A stretch of 64,000 nt of DNA from Thamnaconus septentrionalis (taxonomy: Eukaryota; Chordata; Actinopteri; Tetraodontiformes; Monacanthidae). Where the stretch lies: positions 6,912,501 to 6,976,500 of the forward strand of contig CM020516.1 in NCBI GenBank assembly GCA_009823395.1, given 5' to 3'. Each line of letters starts with the position of its first letter. Within the stretch, counting starts at the first letter, position 1. Below, piece by piece: positions 1-11,613 of the stretch. Below the pieces are notes generated by a model. The model saw nothing but the letters and a program-made list of their open reading frames with translations, did not search any database and had not been told where the DNA came from. The translations under genes were made by a program, and so were the position numbers.

Positions 1-400
1 TCAGATGGAAATTGTCAAGTTAAGATCAAACGAAGAAGACGGGAGAGTGATGCCCCCCCCCAAACCCCACCCTCATCAGCCAACTGTGTAGAGGTCAAGC
101 ACGGCTTCAGTTCAAGGTCATGCCAAAACCCCCCTCCCTCTACCCCACCCACCACGGTGGCATAATCCCAGGAAAGGAATGCCTGGCAGTAGTGTGAGAT
201 AATACGGAGTGACTGTGCTTTAAAAAGATAGATAGAGAGATAGAGAGATAGAGAGAGAGAGAGATAGAGAGATATATATAGACTGAGAGAGAGATTGATA
301 GCTAGAGATAGATATATAGATAGAGAGAGAGATTGATAGATAGAGAGATTGATAGATAGAGATAGATAGATAGATGTACTTTATTGATCCCAAATTGGGA
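1..400 (-). repeat. GATA/GAGA microsatellite joined to a LINE 3' tail
   Basis: Imperfect GATA/GAGA repeats run from about 226 to 375 and are followed at 376-400 by TACTTTATTGATCCCAAATT and a short inverted stretch. Read on the minus strand this is a GGGATCAATAAAGTA end followed by (ATCT)n, the usual 3' tail of L2/CR1-like LINEs in fish genomes. Only the tail is evident. Positions 1-220 hold unremarkable unique sequence. Confidence 0.55.
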
Positions 401-732
401 AACTACACAATAAATACACAAAGAGTATTATTAAATGAAGAGACTGTATTGTCATTATTAGACTGAAAAGTGTCATTTGATCATATTTTTGCTTGGTTGT
501 GTGCCGTGGGACTTTTTCCATGTAAAACAAGTGCTGTGGCTAAAAAAAAAGGCTGGACAAAAAAAAAAAAAAAACTGTTGCAGGTAATTAGAATTGAAGT
601 GGTGTGTTGCCTGTGTTGCACTAATCAGAGAGCAGATGTAATAATGTGATATTTCTAGATGAGGTGTCGGCAGAGCGGTGACAGGCGTGCAGGAGAACCT
701 GGACGACAGCAGACAAAGAGGAAGATACTCAC

Positions 733-772
733 AGTGCGAGCACATCTCCAGGGGGAAGCTGGCTTCATTTCC
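733..772 (-). CDS. ppp3r1: ppp3r1 coding exon 2
   Basis: A 40-nt exon bounded by AG at 774-773 and GT at 732-731. It encodes GNEASFPLEMCSH and the first base of the next codon (phase 1 donor; the family continues with Phe-Asp-Ala-Asp). Confidence 0.88.
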
Positions 773-1249
773 CTGAGGAGACACAAACACAGGGGTCACT
801 CCCAGTTCAACCAGTACCACACCAGCTGGCTTCTCATAGAATCGCCGTGCCTCCCTTCATCCACTGGATTTCATGGATTCATTTCACTGCGCTCACTGTT
901 TAAGTGGTGCTGCAAACCAGAACGGCCCCTCGGTGACGTTAATGAAGGTTTTGTACAGATTATACACAAACGTATTTGTACAGGGAATTTGTCGGGGAGA
1001 TGACAACAACGTTCGGTGAGAACGGCAGAGATTTCAGCAGAGCCCAGGCGGGAAAATTGGTTTTAAAGAACCTCCATTATCATGTACGAGTGTACACACA
1101 CACACACGTGTGAGTGTGTGTCACTGGCTCCTTGTTCAGCATCACAGTCTCTCCGCTGCTGCGTTGCTGAGCGCTACAAGAGCTGACAAGACATAGATTC
1201 CACGATGGAGCTGAGAGCCTGGACACGGCATGGAATTTTTCATTGAGGA

Positions 1250-1323
<74 letters not shown>

Positions 1324-4300
1324 GAATGCATAAATTTGACAAGTCTTCCTTGTGACACTGAAAACTCAGAGTTTCCCTCATTTCAGGGCTAACAGGCTCA
1401 GAGTTTTCACTAAACCTGCCGTGTGAAACAGGCCCCCGGTGACACACACCAGGTGACGAGCGCAAGGTGACACACACCAGGTGAGCTGAAACTGTCCGTT
1501 ATGTCACCTCTGGGGCTGCCGTACGACGGTGGACTGAGCTCACAAGTTGTGGTATTTTAAGAGCAGCGAGGAGGAAGAGGTGACACAGGATTAGCCAGGA
1601 GAGCCACTTAGCATCTGAGCAGCTATTAGCTGAGTGCAGTCCACCAGCGTGCTTCTGTTCTGAGGAATAACCAGGAGGTCGCAGCAGCAGCAGCAGAGGG
1701 ATGGAGGTCCGGCGGGGAGCAAATCACTGTGAGGTCACTGGGGGTGGGATATCCCAGCTATATCAAAGCAGAAACAGCAGAAGGATTTCCCAGGAGGACC
1801 AACACGAACGATGCTCTGCTGTGACTGAGTCTGGCCGGATGACGGTGCCTGAGAGATCAGCTTCAGGATACTTGACGTGAAGCGTGAAGCTTCTGGATGA
1901 CATCACAAACACAATGGGCACCTTCTTCTGTTGCAACTGCAGCCAATGCTTGATAAATGAGAATCCCTCACATTGCACGGAAATTTCATAACGGCAGAAA
2001 AAAAATCAATTCACCCTCCGCTTTGCCAGCAGCCACAGTGCGGCCATTGGATGTGCGTCAAATCAAATGTCAGAGCCGTGAGTGAACTCGGTTCTCCTGG
2101 AGCGCCTTCCTTCCTCCGCTGACCTCAGATCAGCCACTGCAGCATCACAGCCGTGCTGTCGTCAAACACTGGGGGCCACATTGGACTAAAGATTGCTGCA
2201 GAAATGAACGGGACGCGCTGCTGCCCTGTCTCACAACTTCCCAGACCACAACACCTGGCTTCCTGACGGCCATGTACACAAGTGCACGTCCATATTTCTG
2301 GGACAAGGCGCTGAGAACACGCAGAGCCAAAGAGTCAACGCACTGCAAGGCAGTTACAAGACTGGGACTCCAGGGGGCGCTGATTAAACGCCAATGAAAA
2401 CATCTCCCAATCTTCTATTTTGGTGGCTGAATCTTGCGCACTGCACCTTTAAAGCTCCAGCACCTCAAACGACTACCAGCTGATGTCTTTGGGGGTAAAT
2501 TGGGGTCATTGGATGAAGCCTTGGCGCAAACAGAGGCAATCTGAGCCACATTTCTGAAAAAGGCAAATATATATCTCCTAAAGTATGATTTTCATACATA
2601 TTTCATGTCAATATTGCAGCAGTGTTTCGTACCAAACTGGTGCCGAGTCAAAGAGCAGGCAGTGAGTGCACATACACTCAACAACACCCTCCTCATATAG
2701 GTGCAAACTACACGGCCCTTGAAGGTAAACAGACTTAAAGCAAAGTAGATTTGGCCTTCAGGATTACAGGTTTACTAAAGCCTGCTGTAAGGTACTGGTG
2801 TGGGTAACTGGGGGGGGGGGTGCCTTGCCCTGTGGAAAACAGCAGCACATCATCAACTGCTCCTTTACATGCTTACTAATGGAGCCCATCAGATGGAGTG
2901 GATTATGAATTCAGAGGGAAATAAAGTGGGTGTGGGGGGGGCTGAGTGAAAAGGCAGCTAGCCTGCACAGAGAGGGACAGAGGCGGAAAAAGGAGCCTTA
3001 TCAATAATGCATGATGCTTCATTCACAATCAATTAGGCCTCCGTCCGCACACAGAGCCCGTCTTGCATAAAGGACGAGTCTGGCAAAATCACTACAGCCG
3101 ACCCAAAACCCAGCTAATTATAGAGTCCCAGCGCCCAGCCACAACATGCAGCCACTGCGGGGTGTAGTACCTGGGGCTGCAGACAGGGGGAGGGGGGCTT
3201 TTCTGAGGCACCTCGCCATGGGTGGCGTCCACAAATGCATTTGGCTCCCATCAGCTTTGATCAGAAGCTTTATTCTGAACATCTCATCAGTTCCACTGTC
3301 ACCATCACTGCTTTGTACCAACATACACTGTGTTCATGGTATTTGCACTGGTTTTGGAGAGTTTTGTAGTCGTAAACAAGAGACGGGTGCTTCCCCGACG
3401 CTCTGCTGATCCACCAAGGAATTTGATGTGTTGTGAGTGCAGAAGGTGCACCATGGAAGTCTGTGAAATGGAACCAGGACTTGAACTAATCCTAAGAATA
3501 AGTAATAGAATGCTGCTTGGTTGCCACACGGCTAATTAGCACAGCGTGGATGACTTGTTAGCAAAGCTTCTGTAAGATTTGCTGCGTTGGTGCTCATTTT
3601 TTCCACCACGCTGAACGGCAACCTGAGCAGCAGAGAGACGTTCTGCTCCCAGGAACTTACACTTGGATGCAATTATTGTCAAACTGCATATTTTTGCTTT
3701 CATTTTTCCACCGTGTGGTTGCTGCCCTTCTCAATTCAGCGACTCTTGCAGTGTGCACGTTGCATCACCAACACACTGCTTCTCAGAGTGAAGACACTGA
3801 GCTCTTCATGTTGGTTCCTCCCCGCTGCTGCTTTCTTGATGGGTTCAGGGATCACAACACTCTCCTCCCCCAAGTATCACGCCGGCCCTACGGCACAGCT
3901 CTGTGTGACAAACCATCCTAAACCTCAAGGGCAATGCTGCACTTTCAGATTTTGGTCCTTAAACTGAATGCAGCTCAACCATTTCAGAGCCTGCACGAGG
4001 AAGAGCCAATGAAACGTGCTGCTCATACATCAACAGCATGACAGAAAAGGCATGATGGTCATTCTCCTAATGCTCCTGCACTCTGTCATTCTCTCCTGTG
4101 GTATGGGGGATTATTATTTTTCCCCAGATCGTGTGTCTGGGATCCAAAGCAGATTTAAGGGTGCAAATATGAAAATAATTACCAAAAAGTTAGCCTTCTA
4201 AAGGACCTCTGACAGAGCTAATCCTCTCAGCCACGTCTATCCCTGACTCCAGCTTACCTATGACGGCTTTCTGAGGCTTCATACCACCGTGTAAACTAAC

Positions 4301-6995
4301 AATGCCTAAATCTCCTTAAGCTGCCTTAACCAAACAACACTGAGCTGAGCAGCAGAGATGTAAAAAAAAAAAAAAAAAAGTCCAGAAAAGACCGTCAAGA
4401 TGGTTGTGCTCAGGATTGGCAAGGGTTACAATCAAAACATAAAACAGGGATCGGCGCTCCCCACGCAACGTTTCATCTTTGAGCTAATGTGTTACTACAT
4501 GCCCTGCAGTGCTTGCCGCAAAACAATGCACCGCTACATGAGTCAATCATAACCACGCACGCAAAAGGCTTTGGTGCAACAAGCCCCATGTAGCCTATTC
4601 CATCTCAGCGACGGCTGACATGCAACGTGCGACGTGAGACAGCCATGAAGCACGTGACATCGAGTTCAAGGGAGAGAGAGAGAGAGAAACACGCTCGTTT
4701 TTGCTTATTGTAACTCTTCTAACCTCTCCCATCCTCATCATGTCACCATTTCTCTCGTGCAACGTACGGCCACTCTGACCTTTTCACTGTCGAGAGCCAC
4801 TGTGGAGCCGCTTGTGCATTGTGTTTCGCAAACAGTCAAATCCCCGATCAGCCAAACCAGAGGCGCCACGGCGTGTGGATATGGCCAAACTGACAACAGA
4901 GCTGCAGGTTTGTGTGCAGGTCCAGCAGAGGAGCACTGCCGCGGACTGGCGGCAAGAATGTAATAAATAAATCCAAATTGAGTGGGATGCTTGGATATGC
5001 AGCGTGGATCACATGGTGTTGATCATCACTCCTGCCGGTACTCCGCTGTGGCTTTTATCTCTTTTACATTAGCTGCGGCTCCGTCCTTATGTGGGTGGTG
5101 CTTGATTGCTAGGCAGCATATGGTCCCCTCAGCACAGCATCATTCCACTACATGCTTAGGGAGCTGCGTGTGCGTCCCCCACCCCCACCCTCCACTCCCT
5201 CCCCTGTGCTGCAGCTGAGAAGAACACACGTTGACAGGCCATAAGTTGGAAGACCATCTCTGTGACACGCAGGCTTCATGTTCCTGCACTCTACTTGGAA
5301 GCTCAGGCTGAACGGAATAAAATGTTCTTTGCATTTCTTTTGTTCAGTAGCCAGATAAACGCTGCACTGGACTCTTTGTCACAGCAATGACAGAGTGCAA
5401 ATCATGAAGCCAGTACCAAGTGTTAGGTTTAAGTTTAATTTTCATGCAGCATAGATTCTGCCATCTGAAGCTTGGCTCTGAAAATGTAGCTGATGTGGAT
5501 GTTTGCTGCACCTCTGGCGTATCCTGAAGGATGGTGGATTCTTGAAACTGCAGGTAAATAAATTGTATCCAACGACCAATACGATTCACACAGGTGCCAT
5601 TAAGAGAATAGTTTACAGTATTGACATATTCATTAACAGCTATGTCAAATGATTTGATTCAGCAAGCTTTCAATGAAAATGTGGAGCACAAAAACAGAGA
5701 TCTATTTCTCTAGTCTGTCTTTGTTCACAGAAGGGGGCGGCGCCCTTTAACAACTACTGAACCATCATCTGTCTAAGCTCACTTGCAGACCTACAGTGAT
5801 ATTGCAACAGCTGTGAAATCATGCATTCATATAACATTCATCTGTCACTCTCATTTATCAGAGGCACTTGGAAACAAACTAGTGGTATTTGGAAATGTTG
5901 CTACTATTCAACAACAACACTTTGAAACCCAACAATTATTTAAACCCAAAGCGGTGCAACTTATATTCCTGGACAGATTGTAAATGTGGTGTTAAAATAA
6001 CATGATAAATGGCTGCGTCCTGGCCATGTTGCGCCATCAGGCTCATGAAGAACGGTGCTCGGAATCGATCCTGAGGGAGGGAGGCGAGTTCTCGATGTGC
6101 CTGGGTGGAAAGATGAGCTCGAGGGGAACTCCAACTTCCAGCTCCACCTTGGCAGAAGCTTCGTCCTGAGCTCACTAGAAGGCGGAGGAGTACTGGCAAA
6201 ACACAGACACTCTAATACTTTGCACAAATACACACGCGTACACACACACACATATATATACGTATGTAGGGTGTCAAAAGCGGCAGTTGAAATTGGGCAG
6301 GACCAGTCCGTCCTGTGGCCTGCAGGGGGCAGCTTCCTCCAGAGCCGCGGGAAACACCCCACTGCCGCCCCGGACGGTTCGATCCACCGCTGAAGTATCG
6401 CAAGTACGCCTCTTCTCCGCGCAGGAAAGTACGCGAAAAATGAAACGTCTTCAAACGTTCACGGTGCAGAGACGCGACTTGAGACGACGTTTCCACCGCC
6501 AAACCTTGTAAAGTAAATTGAAATTAAAAAGTGTGCCAACAAAGCGAAGTCGTCGAGCTGAAGCGAAGCGTCACAGGCGACCTGTTTATTTTGTTGGCAC
6601 AAAACAATTCGTATCGGCCGGGGCCTCGCTCGCTTCTGAACGGGAGAAGAAGACGGAAGAGCGGAGATGTGGGCCACAGGCTCCGGGCTGCTGCTGCCAA
6701 CCGACCACCGCCTCCAGGAGGACCTGAACGCCGAGGCAGCCCGCCGGCAAGGGGCAGCCCGCCCACCCGGGGCAGCCCGCCTGCCCGGGGCCGCCAACGT
6801 CCGGGGAAAGGACCGCACATTCTTCACGCCCTTAAACTCCCGCCCAAACCCGAGAGCCGAGTCAGTGCTCGACACGTCAGGACGAAAACACAGCCGCCTC
6901 GCACCGAGACGGGCCTTCAGCCGCCGCTGGTGTGTTCCCCAGCCGGTGGAAGGTTCGTTCAGAGGCTAAAATTAGGAGCTGTGCCCGCTTACCAT
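733..6995 (-). CDS. ppp3r1: Calcineurin B regulatory subunit (partial, 5' end only)
   Basis: Two coding exons of calcineurin subunit B type 1, the EF-hand calcium sensor that binds and activates the calcineurin A phosphatase. Exon 1 contributes only the ATG at 6995-6993, followed at once by a GTAAGC donor. Exon 2 (772-733) follows a CTCCTCAG acceptor, encodes GNEASFPLEMCSH plus one base, and ends at a GTGAGT donor. Joined, this gives MGNEASFPLEMCSH, which matches the start of vertebrate calcineurin B (human has Tyr where Phe is here). Gly2 is the N-myristoylation site in the family. The EF-hand exons are not in positions 1-732, so the gene continues off the left edge. Intron 1 is 6.2 kb. The identification rests on 14 residues plus correct splice phases and on cnrip1 being the neighbour, as in mammals. 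It could be either of the fish ppp3r1 paralogues. Confidence 0.88.
1259..1314. repeat. (TA)n microsatellite
   Basis: About 28 TA dinucleotides between an A-run and a T-run, within ppp3r1 intron 1. Confidence 0.95.
2993..3140. promoter_or_regulatory. Candidate conserved non-coding element in ppp3r1 intron 1
   Basis: Unique AT-rich block with homeodomain-like cores (ATCAATTAGG, AGCTAATTATAG) and ATAATGCATGATGC, free of simple repeats. It is called from its appearance only; conservation was not tested. Confidence 0.3.
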
Positions 6996-7335
6996 CGTGC
7001 AGGTCGGATGATGAAATCCAGGCGACGTCGAGCGGAAGGAGACAGCCGAGGTGGGGAGTTGCGAGGCCGCCGAGTTGTGTCCTTTTATTTAAAAATAATA
7101 ATAATAAAAACAAAATGTGTGTGTCTACAGCTGTTCAGTTATGACTGTCGCCTTTGCTGTTCCACCCTACTACACACACGTTGATCCGTGTGTGTGTGGC
7201 TCGCCTTAATCGACGCTTTCACCGCAGTGGCAGAGTGAAGGGAGAGCCGCTGGGAGGGCGGGGACAACGGGCGGAGGAGGAGTAGGAGTAGGCTCGTTTT
7301 GACGAGCTGGCGGTGGCGGAGGGGCGGGGACAGCA
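6290..7335 (-). promoter_or_regulatory. ppp3r1: CpG-rich promoter / 5' UTR of ppp3r1
   Basis: This kilobase is clearly richer in G+C and CpG than its flanks and surrounds the ppp3r1 start codon, as expected of a housekeeping CpG-island promoter. It includes a short GC-rich tandem repeat around 6736-6795 (GGCAGCCCGCC-like units). Several long reading frames cross it in many frames on both strands, which reflects GC content and not coding. The transcription start cannot be placed by eye. Confidence 0.6.
6993..6995 (-). CDS. ppp3r1: ppp3r1 coding exon 1 (start codon only)
   Basis: On the minus strand the sequence reads CACGATG then GTAAGCG, so the start codon is the last triplet of exon 1 and the intron begins at 6992. 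The upstream 5' UTR lies at higher coordinates in GC-rich DNA. Confidence 0.78.
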
Positions 7336-7399
7336 TGGGAGATGGCTATTGGAGACGAGGCCAAGCAGTGCTGCTGATGGTGGAGAGTAGAGAGGGTGG

Positions 7400-8897
7400 G
7401 TGGGTGCAGTAGTACTGTACATCCGGGATACAACGGCCCTCTGTGTTTATTGATGTGTATTTATCGCCTTTTGGATAGACTCATGCGAGTGCTCCACCTG
7501 ATGGCTGGATGGACTCACTGCAGGTCAGTGAAGTTCAACACCCTGGTGTCTGATGCTCGTATCTCTGATCGTAAGTATTTTTTTTTTTCAGTACTTTGGA
7601 TGAAAATATAACAAACCAACTCCCCATTCTCTGTATGATTGTTGGTATTTTTCTTCGATCACATACACATAATATTTGAAGATGTTTTTTTTTTTATACC
7701 TTCTTCCATTTTTTTCATGAAGAAAATGTGAAGTAACAGCTGCAAACTCTCTGTGTAGGGAACTCACTCAAATACGTAAAACATTTAAATCTATATCATA
7801 CAGTTTTCAAGCAAATTTACACCCAGAACTTGAAAATCTGATTAATTGTTAATTAATTATATAAGATAGTTCTGGAGTTGTCTGGGAACACCTGGAGTAT
7901 TCCACTTGTACAGCTCAAAAAAAAAAATCTTTCTAAGCTGGTGGCATGTTTTTACTTGTATTGAACACTTTTGAAAACATATGTCAATGGTGTTAAAACA
8001 ATTTCCACATTCAAAGATTTCCTTCTTTAATTTGCAGTCACATTAAAAACACTTTCACAAAAACAATCTGAACAAATGTCACGTCATATTGCACCATTTA
8101 ATTGTTGCATTGCTGCTTTGATTTCTTGCATAGACCAGTCTAAAGATTTCTACAAAAATACAACAAAAAAAAACAAAAAAAAAAATTCAATTAAAACTGC
8201 CGTTGGCTACAGTACAATATCCCACAATGAGGGAAACTCCTTTGGTAAGAGGTAGAAGGAGGGATACACTCATCACAAAATTCATATTGCACAACCACCT
8301 ACACACATATGCACAGTAAATTGCCTTTGATGAATGTGTATTTTTGCTTGATTTAAGCAGGTTGTATTTTTTTCTATTTTCTATTGGTGTCATGGAGTAT
8401 CATGAAATCATTTATATTAGACAAAAACAACCTGCTTGGAGTAGGTCATCTCAAATATCTCTTCATTTTTTTTTCAAAAAATTAAAAGGCTGATTATATT
8501 GTACCAAGATTGAGTGTTAATCAAATATCAAACATGTTTTTTTCTTTAAAAAAAACTTTTTGCAATAAATCTCCATAAAAATAGACATACTATAAAACAC
8601 ATCTGTACAAAAAATATACTGTGTCTACACACACAGGCATAAGTGCACTCACATTGTGCAAACAGGTCTCGACACACTTGAGGGTGACCACGTGCACACA
8701 CACCACAATGAAACTGCATTAAAATGACAGACTATGAAGGAAGAAAAAACCCAACAAAACAAAACACGTTGTTTCATCTTAATCTCACATGGAGGAGTCA
8801 CATTAAAGGTCCCACATTTTCAGACCTCTATTTTCCCTTCATAAGTAAATCAAATGATTCCATATATAAACACATTACAGAGTGATGGGGTTTCTAT
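7400..8897. other. AT-rich spacer between ppp3r1 promoter and cnrip1
   Basis: AT-rich sequence without a convincing reading frame. Part of it may be an extended 3' UTR of cnrip1: minus-strand ATTAAA-type signals (TTTAAT on plus) occur near 8025 and 8097-8102. It could equally be plain intergenic DNA. Confidence 0.4.
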
Positions 8898-8903
8898 TTT
8901 ATT
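8898..8903 (-). other. cnrip1: Candidate poly(A) signal of cnrip1
   Basis: TTTATT on plus, AATAAA on minus, about 300 nt past the cnrip1 stop codon. Alternative sites further downstream are possible. Confidence 0.35.
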
Positions 8904-9021
8904 TCTTAGACAAAATAAAACACACGAGACTCACTCACCGGTGGTGGGTTGACAGCAAGTGTGGAGGACAAACGTCTGGAGTGAAATGGTCTCGTTCAGC
9001 CTGGAACTCCTGGTCCCTCCC

Positions 9022-9220
9022 CTCACACAAACAGCTACACATGTAGACCGTGGACCTGACCCTAACCCTAACCCCTGACCCTAGCCCTGGCCCTCTTAAT
9101 CCTCACACAAAACAGCTCCTAACCCTGACCCTCTTAACCCTAACCCTCAAACAAACAGCTCCTGACCCTGACCCCTGACCCACTCCTGCCCCCAGACCTT
9201 CTCTCACACAAACAGCTCCT
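9022..9220 (-). repeat. Minisatellite of cnrip1 end codons with telomere-like CCCTAA/CCCTGA units
   Basis: The segment CTCACACAAACAGCTCCT, which at 9203-9220 encodes the last residues and stop of cnrip1, recurs with small changes at 9022, 9102 and 9146. The intervals between the copies are filled with CCCTAA, CCCTGA and CCCTAGCC units (9055-9200). The array therefore straddles the stop codon and occupies the proximal 3' UTR. Confidence 0.85.
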
Positions 9221-9368
9221 TGTTGACCCACATCAGCGTGCGCGTGTCGTTGGGTTTGCATTCATACTCGATGCTGTTGAAGCTGTTCCCCCACTGGCAG
9301 TGGTCCCTCTTGTTATAGTTGTAGTACTTCACCTGCCACACCGTCTCAAACACGCCCACATCTGTGAA
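9204..9368 (-). CDS. cnrip1: cnrip1 coding exon 3
   Basis: The acceptor is GTCTGCAG at 9369. The exon encodes [13 protein letters not shown] through NKELFV and the TGA stop (plus-strand TCA at 9204-9206). Confidence 0.95.
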   Translation of the reverse strand, partial: FTDVGVFETVWQVKYYNYNKRDHCQWGNSFNSIEYECKPNDTRTLMWVNKELFV

Positions 9369-9891
9369 CTGCAGACAGACAGACAGACAGAGACAGACAG
9401 ACAGACAGACGAGAGGGATCAAGGATCAGTGTTGCTAGTCGTTAGTTCAGCTACTAGCTGTATAAATGTCAGCATGCTACACATTGTAATGGTGTCATGA
9501 TGTTGTTTCTGGAGCGATACAGTGTCAGATATCCAGATACCCAGATACCAACCGAGTGTCCGCAGATAGTCGGACGTCGGCAAACATGGAAACCAAAGTC
9601 TTGACAGGAGGTAAGTTGGTTTGAGTTATGATGTGGCTGCATGCTGCCATCTATGGGCTATTGGGAAGCATCATTCAGGTTGCTTACAAATCCCTTCCCT
9701 CTGTGATCCAATGGGACACAGCTAACTGCATTTTGTCTCTGTCGGACATTGTTGTCAGACTTGTAGAGGAATAATCTCATTTCATTAGTTTACATTGCTG
9801 TCGTGCATCAATTAATGGATCTTTTTCAGAGGCAACATCACATTTGTTTGATTTTTGCATTTGCGGTCGCCTGTCTGTACTGCCGTCATGG

Positions 9892-9928
<37 letters not shown>

Positions 9929-10367
9929 GTTCGAGAGTTAACTGCTAAAGTGTCGTCACGTCTGTGGTTGCAGTGTGTGTGTAGGCCTACTGGATGTTGT
10001 GAAACTTGAACCAAGTGAACGACACGGTTGTGTTTGTTGAGTTTGTGTGTATTTGGCTGTTTGTTCTGTCAGGTGCATAGTGATTTTTTTCTCTCTTTTT
10101 CTTTTTTTAATATCCATTCTGACAGTTTGTTGGCGCCTGCGCCCAAATCGAGACCTGGCTGTCGGAAGGTCTCCTGCCGCCAGGTGAGTTTCTGACAGCA
10201 GGTGAAAGCGACTAAATCGTACCTCCACGTTGATCTGGACCGGCTGCCTCTCGCCGCTCTTGGTGTGGGCCACGCCCTCCGTGTTGTACAGGCCGCTGTA
10301 GATCGCCGACTGGGGGTCTCTGGACTGCTGCTCCAGGGGGAAGCTCACCCCTCCCACACTCATGGAG

Positions 10368-10431
<64 letters not shown>

Positions 10432-11365
10432 CATAAATTAGCAGTCAGAAACCTCCAACGCCTCTCTCACTGTTGCCTGCTGACGTCAGCAGCAAACATC
10501 TGGTTGTTCCAACTCGAATTGAGCACTTCCAGACCTTCATCATCGTCATCATCATCCTCCCTGACCTCCTTCTGTCTGTACAGTTCGCCGTACAGAAAGC
10601 CACTAACTATAATCCGTATTTGGATGTACAACAGCATCGTTACATCATCTCTGAAATGTCGCCGGGTCTCACCAGGGCGGTGACACAAAATCCCAAACGT
10701 GAAGTCAATCCTAATCTGCGCCGGATTTGCCGCGGGGCCAATTGTGCTTTACGATGCCTTCGCGTGCTCCTCATACAATCTGAAAATCCACCGTCCTTCG
10801 AAGCAGGCTGTGACTGTAAAGCGCACGGAAGGCTAAAGTCACGTGTTCAACCGGCGCGTCAGAACGACACAAGTGCGACGACACGCCGACCTCAAGACTG
10901 TGCAGAGTGACAACGTCTTCTCCCTCGATGGCCGTCTCTCCCACTGTACGCGAATGCATCACTCAAAATCTGGAGTTCTCCCCAGGTCACAACAACGACT
11001 GCAACGCGGGAATAATCCTCGCGCTCATAATTAAGTATTAGAGGGCATCCCCTGTTTTTGCCGTAAACCATCAGTTCTGCGGTGGAATCAGGAATTAAAT
11101 ATGTGAGAAAACCCCAACAGGACCTCACTGAGTTTCGCAGATAATGAGGATATTACATATGTGTCTGAAACAGCAATAATAAAATAACTGTAAAACAACA
11201 AAGAAACCATAGAATTACTCCAGTGTGCATAGCAAAACTGCGTTTTAAAAGCCGGATTGTCGTCAGTTAACCCAGTGACGTCATTATTGCTGCACCTGCA
11301 CAGCCGACAAAAAAAACAAAACAACAACATTCAAATGACGATGTATATTTCCAGTCGGAGTACTT

Positions 11366-11432
<67 letters not shown>

Positions 11433-11613
11433 ACGTGGCCTGGACGGCTCCGGGTCGGACCACCACCTCGATGCTGTACTTGGATCCGGTCAGCAGCTTG
11501 ATGGTCCGAGTCTGGCCGAACCGAGCGCCGTCCGACTTGAAGAACACGGCGCTCTTGTTGGGCAGCATCCTGAGGGAGATGCCGATCTTGACGAGCTGAG
11601 GGGTGTCGGCCAT
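9204..11613 (-). CDS. cnrip1: Cannabinoid receptor-interacting protein 1
   Basis: Three coding exons, 11613-11435, 10367-10223 and 9368-9204 (179+145+165 nt), splice in frame to 162 aa; the human long isoform is 164 aa. The family binds the C-terminal tail of the CB1 cannabinoid receptor in neurons and dampens its activity. Diagnostic segments are [16 protein letters not shown] in exon 1, [20 protein letters not shown] in exon 2, and [20 protein letters not shown] and [19 protein letters not shown] in exon 3, all near-identical to the mammalian protein. There is no signal peptide or membrane segment, as expected of a cytosolic beta-rich protein. The start [11 protein letters not shown] lines up with mammalian MGDLPGLVRLS. 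Intron 1 begins and ends in TG repeats and intron 2 ends in CTGT repeats. I cannot tell cnrip1a from cnrip1b by eye. Confidence 0.95.
9371..9412. repeat. (GACA)n microsatellite at the cnrip1 exon 3 acceptor
   Basis: A tetranucleotide array that on the coding strand is (CTGT)n and supplies the pyrimidine-rich tract immediately before the acceptor AG. Confidence 0.9.
9894..9924. repeat. (TG)n microsatellite in cnrip1 intron 2
   Basis: About 15 TG units, intronic. Confidence 0.9.
10223..10367 (-). CDS. cnrip1: cnrip1 coding exon 2
   Basis: The acceptor is TGTGTGCAG at 10368; the exon completes a Thr codon, encodes [14 protein letters not shown] through QINVE, and ends at a GTACGA donor in phase 0. 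Confidence 0.93.
10371..10426. repeat. (CA)n microsatellite at the cnrip1 exon 2 acceptor
   Basis: Reads (TG)n on the coding strand and abuts the acceptor CAG with no separate polypyrimidine tract. Confidence 0.93.
11371..11430. repeat. (AC)n microsatellite at the cnrip1 exon 1 donor
   Basis: Thirty AC units; on the coding strand the intron opens GTAC and continues as (GT)n. Confidence 0.93.
11435..11613 (-). CDS. cnrip1: cnrip1 coding exon 1
   Basis: Encodes residues 1-59 plus two bases and ends at a GTACGT donor (11434-11429) that runs straight into a TG repeat. Confidence 0.93.

Larger units (their letters stand above)
773..6289 (-). other. ppp3r1 intron 1, no other gene seen
   Basis: Intronic DNA between exon 2 and the promoter region. 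It contains a (TA)n tract, scattered short repeats and one AT-rich block that looks conserved (2993-3140). No reading frame resembles a protein I recognise; the longest frames overlap each other on both strands and lack splice context. Confidence 0.6.

Noticed and set aside
6531..7184. 217-codon plus-strand frame in the GC-rich region
   Set aside because: Overlaps the ppp3r1 promoter and start exon on the opposite strand, with competing frames of similar length on both strands; typical of CpG-island composition.
9055..9200. Chromosome end or true telomere
   Set aside because: The CCCTAA units are short, mixed with CCCTGA and flanked by genes on both sides; this is an interstitial repeat.
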